DNA of 64,000 nt from Siphonodentalium dalli (GCA_032622095.1 CP136069.1:47406194-47470193); one strand, 5' to 3'. Shown: positions 46,069 to 58,353, counted from the stretch's first letter. Numbers and translations: made by a program. Notes: generated by a model not told the origin, from the sequence alone.

Positions 46069-47595
46069 TTTCTCAATCGTCTTCGTCTTCTGGGCAAAAC
46101 CCCCACTGACTACGAACCACGTCACCTTTAGAAATCACACCATCACACAGAATGTATCGTATCGACAGTATCGTAACCAATCGGTATTATGTGATAAATT
46201 GCACTAAGCAATGGCTACTTCTTCGAACACGCTTAGACATCACGGAAACTCTCAAAAATACATGTACGTTCCTCAGTGAAGAACATAATGTTTATAGATT
46301 GTCCGTGTGTGCTATCCAGTATATACAGCCACCGTATGAATAGTTGTCTGCTCATCGTATTGCTTCTATTGTGGAAGATTGATATACATTGGTTAATACA
46401 ATCCGTGAAGTTACTCATGGTCCTATATGGGATGCTGAATAGATTCCGGAAATTAAGTTGAGTAACTTCGCTCTAACAGTTGTATAATTCATACACAGCG
46501 CACACGGTGTAACACCTTTGGTCAACGAAATGACATTGGTCGCCTGTGGTTTGTACCGGCCTCTGATCTGGGGCGTGAACATTAAACATCCGCGAAAGTG
46601 TCATGTTACCCGCCGTCTGAAGGTTGCAACTATAGTGCTGGTAATTGTGAAAGCATAAGGCGAGATCTATGGATTTCTAAATACAAACTCAAACAGGAAA
46701 ACACATGATCAATTTTATACATAGCATGGTCCAAGTAAATTTGCAAACAACTGCATCAAAGCAATTGTCCCATTCATTGCTAAAGATATACCTTAAAATG
46801 TTCTATGCTTTATGTGTGTGATTGTTCTGGTGATACAAGCCAAGGTGAATATAACAAAGGTAGCTTCATGGGTCCTCATTCATGTGTAAATGTGTTCATA
46901 TAATTAGCACAACCAACATGCAGCATATGGCTGTTTGTTGCAATTATTATCTGAACATCACTACAAATGAATGAATGCTAATCAATCAACCAACTACTTG
47001 TCAGCGAGTATACATTCATCAAAGTCTTCAAATGATCTGCAACCCCGCGTTACCATGCAGTACCAAACTTATTATGAATGAACTTGTGATAACACTCAAC
47101 AGTTTTGATAGATATATCGTGGTCAATATATGCGATATGAGAAACATATACACCGTCGTAGCCGTAGGCGTGATGACATAACTTGCCAATTTACTCATTA
47201 TTAATGGCAATAACGGAGGAGTCGCGTTTGGTGGGCCCCACTTCTGGGCCACTATTGGGCGAATCGCATATAATGGTGGGCGCTATTGAAACGTGATATT
47301 TTCATTTAATTTCGCGATAGACGCACTGTATTTGGAAACAATGTATTACGTCAGCACGAGAAAGGTCCGTCGTCCCAGAATACTAAATGTTTTAACGATA
47401 CGGGTGGCCCTCGTGATGAATATTGCTGTTGAAATAGTCACATCAGTTGGAACCACCATAAACAGAACGAATATTAAAATATAGACAAATTTTGTTCTTA
47501 TGCCAATCATAAATATCGCGTAAATAGCATGTTATTGTCAAGATCATACGCAGTGTTAATAAAAAAAAGTGCCATGTTATGGTACAGTAGAGTAC
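46069..47595. other. no gene recognised
   Basis: Intronic DNA. A short dispersed repeat with GTTTGTTG.AATTATTATCTG lies near 46930-46960. Confidence 0.4.
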
Positions 47596-47598
47596 GCT

Positions 47599-47771
47599 AA
47601 GAGTGTGTGATAAGCAAAACACTCAACACCTGGGATATCCTAAAGGGGCGAACTTTGGTTAAAAATGTACCAAGTTGTTTACAACATATCGTTATAGCAC
47701 TCTAATCCTCGTCACTCAATCTATCGGTGTTAAATGGGTCACCGAGTGTGTTTTGCTTATCGCACACTCTT
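47599..47771. repeat. inverted repeat, 28-bp arms
   Basis: AAGAGTGTGTGATAAGCAAA then ACACTC at 47599 is mirrored by GAGTGTGTTTTGCTTATCGC then ACACTCTT ending near 47771. The loop is about 118 bp. Confidence 0.7.
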
Positions 47772-47965
47772 TATGTGCTTTATATAAACAAACGCTCGGC
47801 TCGCACAAGTGTGTTTTTGGATAATATCCTATTCATACTATCATTAGACTATACCATTAGTATATTCTTGATGACATTTTCATAATTTGGTAACTTTTAA
47901 TTCTAAATTATAACATACAACAAAGGCCATCCCTGCCTTTAAGATTATCGTCGGCTATTTGAAGT

Positions 47966-48027
47966 GAGTTTGATTGCATCGAGGCAATATTACAAGCATA
48001 GGTCACAAATAAGCCAAGTAAGTCAAT
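47966..48027 (+). pseudogene. decayed duplicate of lectin exon 3 with its splice donor
   Basis: AGTTTGATTGCATCGAGGC is a 19-nt exact match to the 3' part of exon 3 (35932-35950), and AAGTAAGTCAATA is a 13-nt exact match to the exon/donor junction (35967-35979). Between them the relic has about 30 unrelated or diverged bases where exon 3 has about 16. The order is the same and the donor GTAAGT is kept. Upstream similarity (GATTATCGTCGGC against GATAGTCTGCTC) is weak. It lies in intron 3 in sense orientation, so it is best read as an old tandem exon or gene duplicate in decay. Confidence 0.65.
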
Positions 48028-50215
48028 AGGAGCTTGCAGCGCTGACAAGATATCTTGCACCCGCCATTGGATTATTGACCTTCCGCACAACAGTGACGCA
48101 GAAAGGGTAGTTATCCGTAAACGTTTAGTACGCGACTCTGCCCCTTTGCACTGCACATGCACAGTATGTACCGCTCGAAAATTAAACGTAATTAACGACT
48201 TCCACGATATTAATATTCATCCTAAGCGAACAGAACCACAAAGTGTCTTGATCAGACACACGCATGATACATAATATACCCCACCTACCAGTAACACCCC
48301 TGATCGCACGGAATTTACCTTCGGTATTTCTTATACTGATGAGAATCTATCTATTGTTAACCTTACAAATGTCCGTGTACTTTTAACCTTAGAAATGTCC
48401 GTATACATTTAACCTCACATATATTTGGTCCGTTAGATGTCTTATTGCGCAACAGTAATTATCCTTCCTCTGACCCACAAAGGCAATTAGCCATCCTCTG
48501 ACCTCTGCCGTGTCCATCGCAGTCTGGTATGTTAACGAGTTTCAGCGAGGCATTCCAAGGATGATATAAAACCATGGGTGATTGGGAACTCGGGTGAGAC
48601 CCGAGATTGGAGTATCGCTCCTTATGACTCATGGATATTCACCATGAAGTCCGACTCTAATTTAAACACGTGTTGGTCTCCATCTGTATATTTATATTAT
48701 CCGCTGTTGTTCACATGATGTGCTATATCAAATAAAGAAATAATCTCCACTGATTACCAGGTCGTCATAATCACTGGTGTAATTGCCACCAGACGATCAC
48801 ATCGGCCCAGGTTGTTATATACAGCCATCATGTAACACGCAACACACTAAAATAGTTTGTGTAAGGTATGTAATTTCGATCACTATGTTGGGAAACCCCA
48901 ATAAAACCGAAGAACTGTTTCGGGAAATATCATTGGTTTTCCGATTAGTTTATGAACACAAATGTGTAAACGCACATGGAAAACAGAACACATGGCAAAT
49001 ATCAGTCACATTAAACAATAGCTTTAATTCGCTGCCATTTTGCTGAATAGTATGCAAACATCGTCAACGGGACAAACCGCTCTTAATTTGCGTTCTGCCA
49101 ATTGGTATTTATTGACATAGTTCAACACAAAGCACGTTATATGACATTTAAATTTGGGGGGGGGGGGGGCGAGTTTGCCTTTTTTGCTGAACAAAATCCG
49201 CGCTAAATATAGCAAATCAGACTGGTACCCATGTGGTGACTGAGTTAGAAAGGAGGTACGACTGGTACCTTCTGGTTGAGATTGGTTGTTGGCATTCTAT
49301 GTTATATATCTTTATTATCCTCCATAAGTGAATAGTTACATACAAACTCACAATAAAATGTAAACATATATACAAATAAATTGCCTCAAACAAAAACCTA
49401 ATTTATACAGGAATGCATAAACACATCATGCCAGCTTATATTGACTGAACAACGCAAGAAAATCGAGACAGCAGAAAAATTAAAATCATGGAAGGAATGA
49501 AAAAAAACTTAAACGTTTAGACGCAAGAAGAAAACATAAAATAAATTAAATTAAGATATGGCCTTAATTGTTATTCAACATGACAACATCGTTTGCATTC
49601 ATGTATATATTTCACATCACGTCCCATCAGGACGAGCGCTGCTGCACGGGAGTTCCAGATATCCAATAATGCCATATTTGCGTGGCCTGTATCACATACA
49701 AATCTACTATGGTGGGGGCATCTTCAGCTATGTGCCCAATAAACATGAGCATTTGATTGGAGGGAGGAATTATATCAATAAACATATAACAGTCTATATG
49801 AAAATGGGAAAAAACGACACCAAGCGTCATTTCTTGAGTTGATTAGAAAGTCGGTCATGAAATACGTGGTACCGTAATATCTTTCATCCTGCAGTCGCTC
49901 TATTGCCGTTTGTGCTGAAATTGCAGCTGATGAACATTGAATTTTGAACAGCTGTCCGAAATTTCTGCACAGTTTTGTCCATGCAGATCAGTTTATTTTC
50001 AAGTGAATTTTGTTTTGCCTTCAACTTTGGTTGATCGGACACGACCTTTTAAATTTAGAATGTCAGCTTTACTCTGAATCCGTTTAATTGGACATTCAAG
50101 ATGGTGGCCCGATGCATGTTTGTAAACAGTATAGTATTATAATTTGTAAATATTAAAGAAATATATTTTATCATACAATAATCAATATTTACAACATTTT
50201 TTGTTTCTCGTTTAG
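48028..50215. other. intron 3, last part
   Basis: A poly-G run of about 13 lies at 49156-49168. No gene is recognised. It ends with the exon 4 acceptor (TTTTTTGTTTCTCGTTTAG at 50197-50215). Confidence 0.45.
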
Positions 50216-50439
50216 ATATAGACAATACCCACTTTGACGTGGATGGGCGTGATAGCGTAAATGAGACCGTATTTGTGGACGTTAACGGCGACCCATCTTA
50301 TGTGGCCAACCTGTTGGGCAATGCTGAAGCTCGGGACTGCTTGACAGTGAAAATGCCCGTTTCTCCGGACTATGCAATGGCAACTACGACTTGTGCAGGG
50401 CCGTATGCTGCTCCACATGGTTATATTTGCCAAACTTGA
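50216..50439 (+). CDS. C-type-lectin-like protein, exon 4 (second half of CTLD, stop)
   Basis: The first two bases complete the codon left by exon 3 (giving Asn), and the frame runs to TGA at 50437-50439. Landmarks: HFDVDGRDSVNETVFVDVNG, then GDPSYVANLLGNAEARDCLT, and finally TTTCAGPYAAPHGYICQT. RDC and TTTC should form the inner disulfide, and YIC should pair with the cysteine of exon 3. The Ca2+/sugar triplet (EPN or QPD) and the WND triplet of classical mannose- or galactose-binding lectins are not present, and the WIGL core is replaced by FDVDG. Binding specificity is therefore unknown. The modelled product is 160 residues, the usual size for a secreted single-CTLD protein. Confidence 0.8.
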
Positions 50440-50463
50440 TGGATCAGCTCTTCACTGCGGACG

Positions 50464-50469
50464 AATAAA
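50464..50469 (+). promoter_or_regulatory. AATAAA polyadenylation signal of the lectin gene
   Basis: AATAAA lies 25 nt after the stop codon of exon 4. It implies a very short 3' untranslated region, unless a later signal is used. Confidence 0.65.
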
Positions 50470-51795
50470 GTAATTCGTTATATTATCGTCAACTGTTTCT
50501 TCAACCATAAAAATAGTATCCCAATCCTTGAAGATATGGACAACACAGAACACACACATCTATAACCCGATAAATATGTGTTTCTTGGGAGTGCCTACAC
50601 ATAAAAATGGATGAAATATGTGATTCACCATATCACGGGGAAGGAAGCCTTTGCATGTTCGTAGGCAATTGACCGCAAACATTATTAAATGTAATTTCGC
50701 TCAGTTTTGAATTCGCGCATTTGAAATTTGCGCACCTTGGTGAGCGAAATATTTTCACAAACTTCATGTATCCGATGGCAATTGTACAGCCAATTAAAAT
50801 ATAGCTGTTACATATTTTGTTCCGATGATGGTTATTTCTACTATTATTGTCCAATAATCATATAAACAAGCTGCTTCATTGCGTCAGAAAAGTAATCAAG
50901 TAAAGTTTAAAGTTGAGTAATATATTAAACTCTATTAATCACCCTCCCCTCCCCCGAGGATTCGCCGAACTTTTTGAATTGTACTAGTTTTCGCTTAGAT
51001 TTAAATTCGCGAACGTTTAGGTGCGCGAAAAATAGTACTACGCTAATTTAAAACCGAATAAGGTATTTGGTGACCATATATCTGCGATCACACCATCGCT
51101 CAGATGCCGTAATGTTGACAAATTCTAACCACACCATTTGATTATCTATGTTATGGAGATGACTATACATAAGTTATACATTAGGAAAACATGTTAGGGC
51201 ATAAACACGGACCTGTGGCGATCCAGTCGAGCAATCCCAAACACGTTTCGGGGCGTTAGCCCAACTGATGTGCAACACCTACACAACAGCTATGTCATTT
51301 ATTGCGACAAGAAAATACTGTAGAACAAACTTCATTTTGCAGCAAAAAATGTATCTCCAATATATATTGTTCCCTTATTCAGCATTGTGTCGTGTTGTTG
51401 TTTGTGGATATCCCGACCAAAAATCCGTCTGACTGCTATATGTGGTGTTGCTTGTGGTTCGTACTGTTAATGGCACACAGCTATATGCATCAGGCCGACC
51501 AAGAATCCGGTTGCTTGTTGTATGTAGTGTGATACGTGGTCCATACTGTCAGTGGCACACAGCTCTATGCATCAGGTATTAAACCTACGAGGAGTGAATA
51601 AAATAAATTTAGATCAAACAAATTGATGGCATAGCGGAATTAATTAGTTGTAGATCAAATTCGATAACTTAATAAGGGTTCGGAGCGTGTCATATACGGT
51701 TGCTACTCATTACGCAGGTGCGCTCAGTTTCATATATTGACTAGCAACTAATAATAAGTCCCTGTTATCAATCAACTTACAGCATCCGCTTCTAT
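50470..51795. other. 3' flank of the lectin gene, no gene recognised
   Basis: Mostly AT-rich. A short diverged tandem pair (GGCACACAGCTATATGCATC and GGCACACAGCTCTATGCATC) lies at about 51472 and 51553. Confidence 0.45.
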
Positions 51796-51799
51796 ATCT

Positions 51800-52055
51800 C
51801 CCGCATTCTGTAATATCTATATGTTGGAGGTTGACGCCAAGCAACCACCGATTTTGGCTTTGAAAATGTATTTTGAGTTGCGTTCCTCCCCAAATAAGTG
51901 CTGCATGTCGTTTGCAATATGGCGACTGTTGTTTAAATTGGGATTATATGAGAGCATCAATGTAAAGCTCTAGAACATGATCCTGCAAAATAGACATGAA
52001 CAGATTTGCATATTGTGGCGCCACGCGGCTCCCATCGCTATGCCCAAAGTTTATC
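51800..52055 (-). pseudogene. Penelope-like element reverse-transcriptase fragment
   Basis: On the - strand a frame near 52033-51930 reads GSRVAPQYANLFM followed by SILQDHVLELYIDALI and a stop. (G)(T/S)..AP.YANLFM is the highly characteristic RT motif of Penelope-like elements. The residues before it are disturbed (the GTAMG step is broken). The sequence below about 51930 contains fragments that could be further RT sequence in other frames. A short, dead copy with no visible GIY-YIG endonuclease or repeat ends. Confidence 0.6.
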
Positions 52056-52659
52056 TCAATCACTTTTACAAGGTATACATTAGAACGGTATATTATTCAT
52101 TTAGAGAGGCGTTCATGTAATAAAAGCAGACAGAAAAACAGTTACTACAAGAGCTGAATGATTCATAATAATTGGAGGTAACTGTTCACATAATAAGTTC
52201 AACAAAATTCGATACAATCGATACATTCCATATAGATATTATTTACACTGAATCCGTGTTACTGTTGTGACTACCCCATCTAAAACCTAACTCTGAATAT
52301 TGACCAACTGATAAGCACAATGAAATTGTCTATTCAAAATGTACTGCACGAACTATGAACGAATGTTGTACATGCTCACATCTCATTCAACAAACTATCC
52401 GTATCGAAGAGGCGGCCGTACCTTTCATCACGTCTTATTCAAATACTGATTCAAAACTGCCCATTATGCTACACACGAAACGGAGACGACTTTTGGGGAA
52501 TCCAGAGACCAAAATGGGTCAAAATCGACCTGTTCCAGAAAAGTCACAACATTGTGTTCATATGCACTTCATAACATACATGGGTGGTCAATTAAATATG
52601 TTCTATATACACATTAAAACCGTTATTCGTGTGAGACCGTACACACTAAATAAACGTTG
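52056..52659. other. no gene recognised
   Basis: A + frame from 52355 to 52663 (102 codons) has no family resemblance that I recognise and no splice or polyA context. It is not annotated as coding. Confidence 0.35.
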
Positions 52660-53010
52660 CTAAATTAACCCCAAAAGTAGTTAATTTTTACTACTTTTGG
52701 TAGTTCGTATTCATCCCGCTACATTGGGAGGTTAATTTTACTACCTGGCGGGTAGCTAAAAAATTAAATACCTTTGGTAGTTAAAATAACTACCTTCAGT
52801 GGTTGAAATAACTACCTCTTGGGGCTATTTTAACTACCCAAAGGTAGGCTAAATTTTAACTACTTTATTTAGTGGGATGAATATGAACTACCCAGTATTT
52901 AAATTTACTACCTGCGAGTGGTTGGAATTTTTGCTACCTGCGGGTAGTTAATCTGATAACTACTATTGGTGGGAAATTATTCTACCTCGAGTGGTTGTTC
53001 TAGCTATTTT
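52660..53010. repeat. array of inverted GGTAGTTAA/TTAACTACC units
   Basis: ACTACC and GGTAGT words alternate about every 15-30 bp, for example GGTAGTTAAAATAACTACC at about 52773. ATTCATCCCGCTA (near 52710) is mirrored by TAGTGGGATGAAT (near 52872). The whole block can fold on itself in many registers. Likely a decayed MITE or a palindromic minisatellite. Confidence 0.6.
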
Positions 53011-53427
53011 AATAGGTATTCAAAGGGGTCCAATCTAATCACTCAAAGTAGCTATTTAATTAACTTTTAATGGATAATATTGCCTCTAAAGATATTAATG
53101 ACATGTGGACCACAAAATATGACAATGGAGAACATAATTTCAATATTTATTCAAAATAAACAAATATATATAGTTCAGAGCATTTGTGCTTTTAGCTTAA
53201 AATAAATTGCAACACAAGGCCTCTTACCAGGAATAAGTACATTAGCCTACACACAAAAATAACAATGTAAATTTCGTTAAAATTTGACCAAGGGAATCTT
53301 ATCAGACATCAGACACTGAAACTTATTTTATCTAAATAATTGATAATGTACCCAAAAGGGTTGCAATCTGGGTCGTCAAATTTTAAAAACAGCAATAAAC
53401 TGAAATGGAGTGTCATTTCGTAGATTC

Positions 53428-53975
53428 TGAGCAATAAAGAGCGTTCCTTATCACATTAGAAAATATGTAGAAAAATTGCGGGTAACAATGCCTTTGACCC
53501 CCAGATGACTAAGGGGTGGGGGATTTCCAAAAATTATATAACCAATAAAGAGCGCTTCTTATCAGTTCAAAAGATATGTGTGGAAAATTGCACAAATGTA
53601 AAATAATGCATGGCTAATGTCATGGGATAGGTGATGTGGGCATCAAATTATTGACAACTATATCACACTGTGGCAGTGTCATTTCATCGATGCTGTTGAC
53701 GTCTTAAGGACACAATAAAGAGCGTTCCTTATCACATTAGAAAATATGTAGGAAAATTGCGGGTAAAAGCGCCTTTGCCCCTCAAATGAAGTGGGGGTGG
53801 GGTGGGCAAAAAAAAAATGTGACAAATAAAGAGCGTTTTTTATCAGTTCAGAAGAAGTGGGGAAAATTGCACAAAAGTCAAATAATGTATGGTTAATATC
53901 ATGTGATTGATGCTGTGGGCATCAAATATTTAAAGATGCACTACCAATCAGCAATAAAGAGCATTTATTATCCAC
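53428..53975. repeat. ~280-bp tandem repeat containing AATAAAGAGCGTT.CTTATCA
   Basis: Copies of the ~50-bp core occur at about 53433, 53541, 53714, 53825 and 53952. They alternate between two subtypes (TATCACATTAGAAAATATGTAG and TATCAGTTC.AAAGA..TG), so the true period is the dimer, about 282 bp. GGGTGGGG and TGTGGGCATCAAA landmarks repeat with the same period. Confidence 0.7.
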
Positions 53976-56900
53976 TTAATAGATGTATCTTTATCCGGAG
54001 TTATATTGCAGCTGCTGTTTATCCCAGATACTGGGTCTTTATTCTATTCCAAAAAATGTCGTATTGGGACATTTTGATCTATTTTAGAGATATTTATTTG
54101 TTCAAAGATATTTATATATAAACAGAAAAGTTCACTTTGTTGGCTTTGCAATACTAATGGGAGTGCATGAACTAATGGTTGTGTCGTTTATATGGGGTTG
54201 TGGACTACACAAGACTCTATAAACAATTCCAAAGAACATACATGTACATGTTCAAACTATTGTTTTATAACTTTAACCGACAATAAAAAAGACGTAAGCA
54301 CCATTCGGACATGATATCAGTCTTCAACCAAGAGAACATTGCGGGCATGGATTAGTATCCCTTGTCACCACTGGGCGGAGCCACCCTCCCGTATCATGCA
54401 TTAAGAGCATCGAAACACCAGGTGCGTGGCATCCGAAATAGTATTATAGTCTATTTCATACCATTTCAGTTGAGTAGAGTCACAACAGCCCTCGCACCTC
54501 GCATAGCCATTAGCCAAAAGATAATTTTATAATTTTGTGTAGTCCACTTGAGGTAAAACACACCACTCTAGTTGTTATATGCAGTGAAAAAAATATTATT
54601 TACCAAATTGCCTTAATGTTTACAAGGAAAACATACTTTTTTGCCAACAATTGCACAGAGGCTGACATAATTTCATTATGATATTTAAAATTTAGCAATG
54701 GATAAAAATAATACCCATATAGTTTAACAAGATACAAGGCTTATTTTCACTCGTATATATAATTCACCAAATGGGGACCTTGCTAAAGCTTGGTTCCCCA
54801 TTTGGCATTTGCTGAATCTTACTCGCGAAAACAAACCTTGTATCTCATAAAACTGTAGGGATATTCTATATTTAACCATTCAACCAACTCACCGATGCGC
54901 TACTCGGGAGTGACAACAGTCGTACCTCTCTCCCCTTGTGTCGCTATTCTCTGGGGATGAATTACGCAGGGTACAGATTCGCCAACAAGTAAATGTATAA
55001 GGGCAATTGAACATCATCACCAATCACCATTATCAAAAGAAAACCGTTTCCACATAAATGGGGCCGACCTAACCAGCAAGCGACTCAATTGTTGTCAGTG
55101 ATCCGACATCTGATAGTAGAGCGAGATATCTTGGAGATCCCAGAATTGTGGACAATAGATGTAAACGAGGTAATTGGTCCAGGTAGAGGACACCTTTAGC
55201 ACCATATTGGTCAATGACATGGTACCACACGTCATTCCGAAATTTAACAATGACTGGCAGTCTAAATATATGACTAGATGTGTTTTAATTCATGCTAGGG
55301 ACAATGATGACATAGCCATGTCGTTTTCACTAGCCATGTATATTTCACTCAAACCAATTAACCAAGCTTGTGTGGGTATCGTGCTTTGCTTTTCCAGTAT
55401 ATACCAAAATCATCAAATAAAATCATAAATGTGACATCAGATTTCTCCCCTGATGTACCGTTATGAAACTACTGAAATGTGCCAAAATTGGGTATAAGAC
55501 AAAACACTGAGTATGTGGCTCTTGGGTTTGGGAGAAAAATAATCCATGACATGGTATGTTGGCATAGAAAAATCTCATCTTCGGGACCAGCTATTGGGTC
55601 CGGACAATCGGCCGAAATATCTTGCCTCTCGGGGTGAGATCTTTCCATCCCCACACCTCAGGTCAGGAAGAATAATATTATTTTTATCTCAATCTAACTT
55701 CAGCTGAACATGCACTGCGCCCATAATGTTTTGCATTCAGAATTTTTTATTTCTGGTATAGTTACAAAGAGCTTATAAAGTCAATGAAAATGTCTTCTAA
55801 AGATTCTAATCAGATGTTCATGACATGCATGTGCTATCACTGATACAGATGACAATCAGCCATGACATGAGGATACACCTGTTGCGTCTTGTCAATACAA
55901 AAGCACGATCAAGTTTTACATGTGTATATCACCTGGATACACATGTGTATAATCAGTTCTCATTAAAATTAGGCTCTCAGGCTGGAATAAGCTACACATA
56001 ACAGTCCTAATGAATATACACATGTAACTATAAGTCACATAACCGCCACTATAAATAGTTTATGCATGCAATTCCTGTTGTATAACATCAAAGCGCAGTT
56101 TTACGATTGACAGAATGTTATCTCCTGTTACTTGAATTTTGGCGAATAAGAAAAACGGGTGCTAACTGTTGAAATTCTCGGAAATACTTAATTATATTCT
56201 CCTTGATGGCTATTATTGATAATTTCTGGACTCTTCAAATGGACACACACTAGTGTTAAATTAGTTGTAATCACAAATTTGTGAACACTGAAATAAGCAT
56301 TGTGACCAGATATGACAGGAAACTTATTATGCTATTTTAGCTATGTGTCGAGAAACTCTGGAGCCGATGAAAATCGTCAATATACTGATTGGCTTCATCA
56401 CTTTACTGTTAAATGTTGTGATTGACTGACATTGATGTAAAGATTCTTGGGGATAATGGAAATACCAGATATTTTCTTCATGAATCTTTAATGCATATAT
56501 AGCTTGTTCAAGAGTGTAATTTAGTTAGAACTGTTGTATTTATGTAATACACACGCTTCACACATCTCGATGATACTGACATTAATATATGAAATAATAG
56601 AAAAAAACTCTTCAAGGTGACATGCAACAGTTTCAGAGTGATCTGGGCCCCCACATCTGATCCCAAAAAGTGGAAAAGTGTAGGTTGTGTTTGTGTAACT
56701 ACCACACTTTTCAGTTAGATGAGAATCCATCCCATATTTTATGAGTTCAGGGAATACTATTTCACATGCGGAATATCCATGTCGCACAATAGGCCCATAG
56801 CCCCATAGGGGATAGCCCCAAAATTGTCTATTTGATCATATCAGATTTTGAAAACAATTTTGAGACAGTCCGTAAACTCTTCCTTTTCTGGTCAAATCGT

Positions 56901-57175
56901 ATCATTGGCTCTGTATTCAATTAGAATTATAAGATATACTTTGTAAAAGAATGAATACATGTATCACTTGACTTTTCATTTTGCAGTGGCAACCAATTAA
57001 ATTCATTATTTAGCCAAACCGGTTGCATATGTCACCTTTAACTGTAGATTAAAGATCCAAACATTTTCAACGTATTGTTCAGGTTTCTAAATCTGAGATA
57101 AATTGAACACATTGTATGCATTCAATATGTGATTACATGTTATTTTGAAAACTTTCCTGTATTAATATAAGTTTA
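53976..57175. other. no gene recognised
   Basis: AT-rich. One small hairpin (CCAAATGGGGACC against GGTTCCCCATTTGG) lies at about 54769-54805. No coding segment is supported; the frames seen have no splice or family support. Confidence 0.45.
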
Positions 57176-57311
57176 GTTGTGGTGTATTGATGGTAACATG
57201 GCGTGACATTGACAACTTCGGGTTTATGTTCAACCGATTCACAAAGCGACAAGGTTGAACACAGGCTAAAAGTGGTCAATGTCATGACATGTTACCATCA
57301 ATCCACCACAA
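57176..57311. repeat. 136-bp hairpin (foldback MITE-like)
   Basis: TTGTGGTGTATTGATGGTAA then CATGGCGTGACATTGAC at the left is mirrored by GTCAATGTCATGACATGTTACC then ATCAATCCACCACAA at the right. Inner TTCAACC and GGTTGAA also pair. Confidence 0.8.
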
Positions 57312-57466
57312 TGGCGTACATGTATTTGTTCTGCCAACAGTCCTGGTCATTCACATTAATTTGGCACTTATTCCGCATAATGATCAGCAGAAAATGTCAA
57401 AATCTCCTAAACCTCTCTCCAACATATGACATGAAACGGCCATCGAGAGACGATGAAGCGGTCTTG

Positions 57467-58045
57467 GTTTCCGTTATGCTAATGGCTCCAGACGTAAACA
57501 TGGGATATGTTGCACGACTGTCTGACCAATCAAAGATGCGGTTTCTTACTGGAAGCAGAACATTGTATGATTTTCATCCTGGTCAGCACATTAGAAAATT
57601 TCCTTCAGTATAAACACATGTACATACTAGTAGATGCAACCTGTGGGTACGACGCTGAACATTTTATTCTTAGTACGAACATCAAACTCAAGCTCAGGAT
57701 CATATTAGGCGTTTGCGCTGAATTTCTTCTCTGTAGTTCCAAACATGTTTCCGTTATTTTGATGGCTCCAGGCGTAAACATGGGATATGCTGCGCGACTC
57801 TCCGATCAATAAAAGATGCGGTTTCTTACTGGAAGCGGAACATTGTATGAATTTCATCCTGGTCACCACGTTAGAGAATTTCCTGCTGTATATACAGAGG
57901 TACATGTACATAGATGCAACCTGTGGGTATGATGCTGAACTTTTAATTCTTAGTACGAACATCGAACTACACTACCTGAAGCTCAGATCGGGATCATATT
58001 ATGAATTATTCTCTGTAGTTCCAATGTAGTTCCAAACATGTTCCT
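57467..58045. repeat. 280-bp tandem duplication
   Basis: Unit 1 is from 57467 and unit 2 from 57747. They share GTTTCCGTTAT, ATGGCTCCAG.CGTAAACAT, AAAGATGCGGTTTCTTACTG, TGCAACCTGTGGGTA and AGTACGAACATC in order, with about 10% differences and small indels. Parts are open on either strand, but neither unit keeps one frame through its length, so I do not call it coding. Confidence 0.75.
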
Positions 58046-58198
58046 GCACTGTACCTGCAAATAACGGGCCAAAAGAGATGATATAGATTAATAAAAGTGT
58101 TAAGGCCAGCGAAAAAATTAGGGTAGGTAGGTAAGGAATTTTTATTTTTATTTTATTTCGATATTTGTTATCCAACTGCAGAAATACCTCGACTGATG

Positions 58199-58353
58199 TT
58201 GCCCAGTTGAGGGTCAGCAAGATATGGATATATGACGATCCACATCATGCTGACTCCCAAATGGGGTGCACTCAGCCTGGTGTAGGCATAACCTCGTACG
58301 TGGCTGTCTTCCTGCTGACCCCATCATAATATGTATTTTGTCAACTCCGGTTA
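58199..58353. repeat. ~155-bp direct repeat, copy 1
   Basis: Starts TTGCCCAGTTGAGGGTCAGC and ends GTCAACTCCGGTTA. About 93% identical to 60439-60599 in the same orientation, including CACATCATGCTGACTCCCAA. The copies are separated by about 2.1 kb. Confidence 0.85.

Noticed and set aside
57203-57613. 136-codon + strand frame as a gene
   Set aside because: It starts in a foldback hairpin and ends in a tandem duplication whose second unit carries an in-frame stop, so coding is unlikely.
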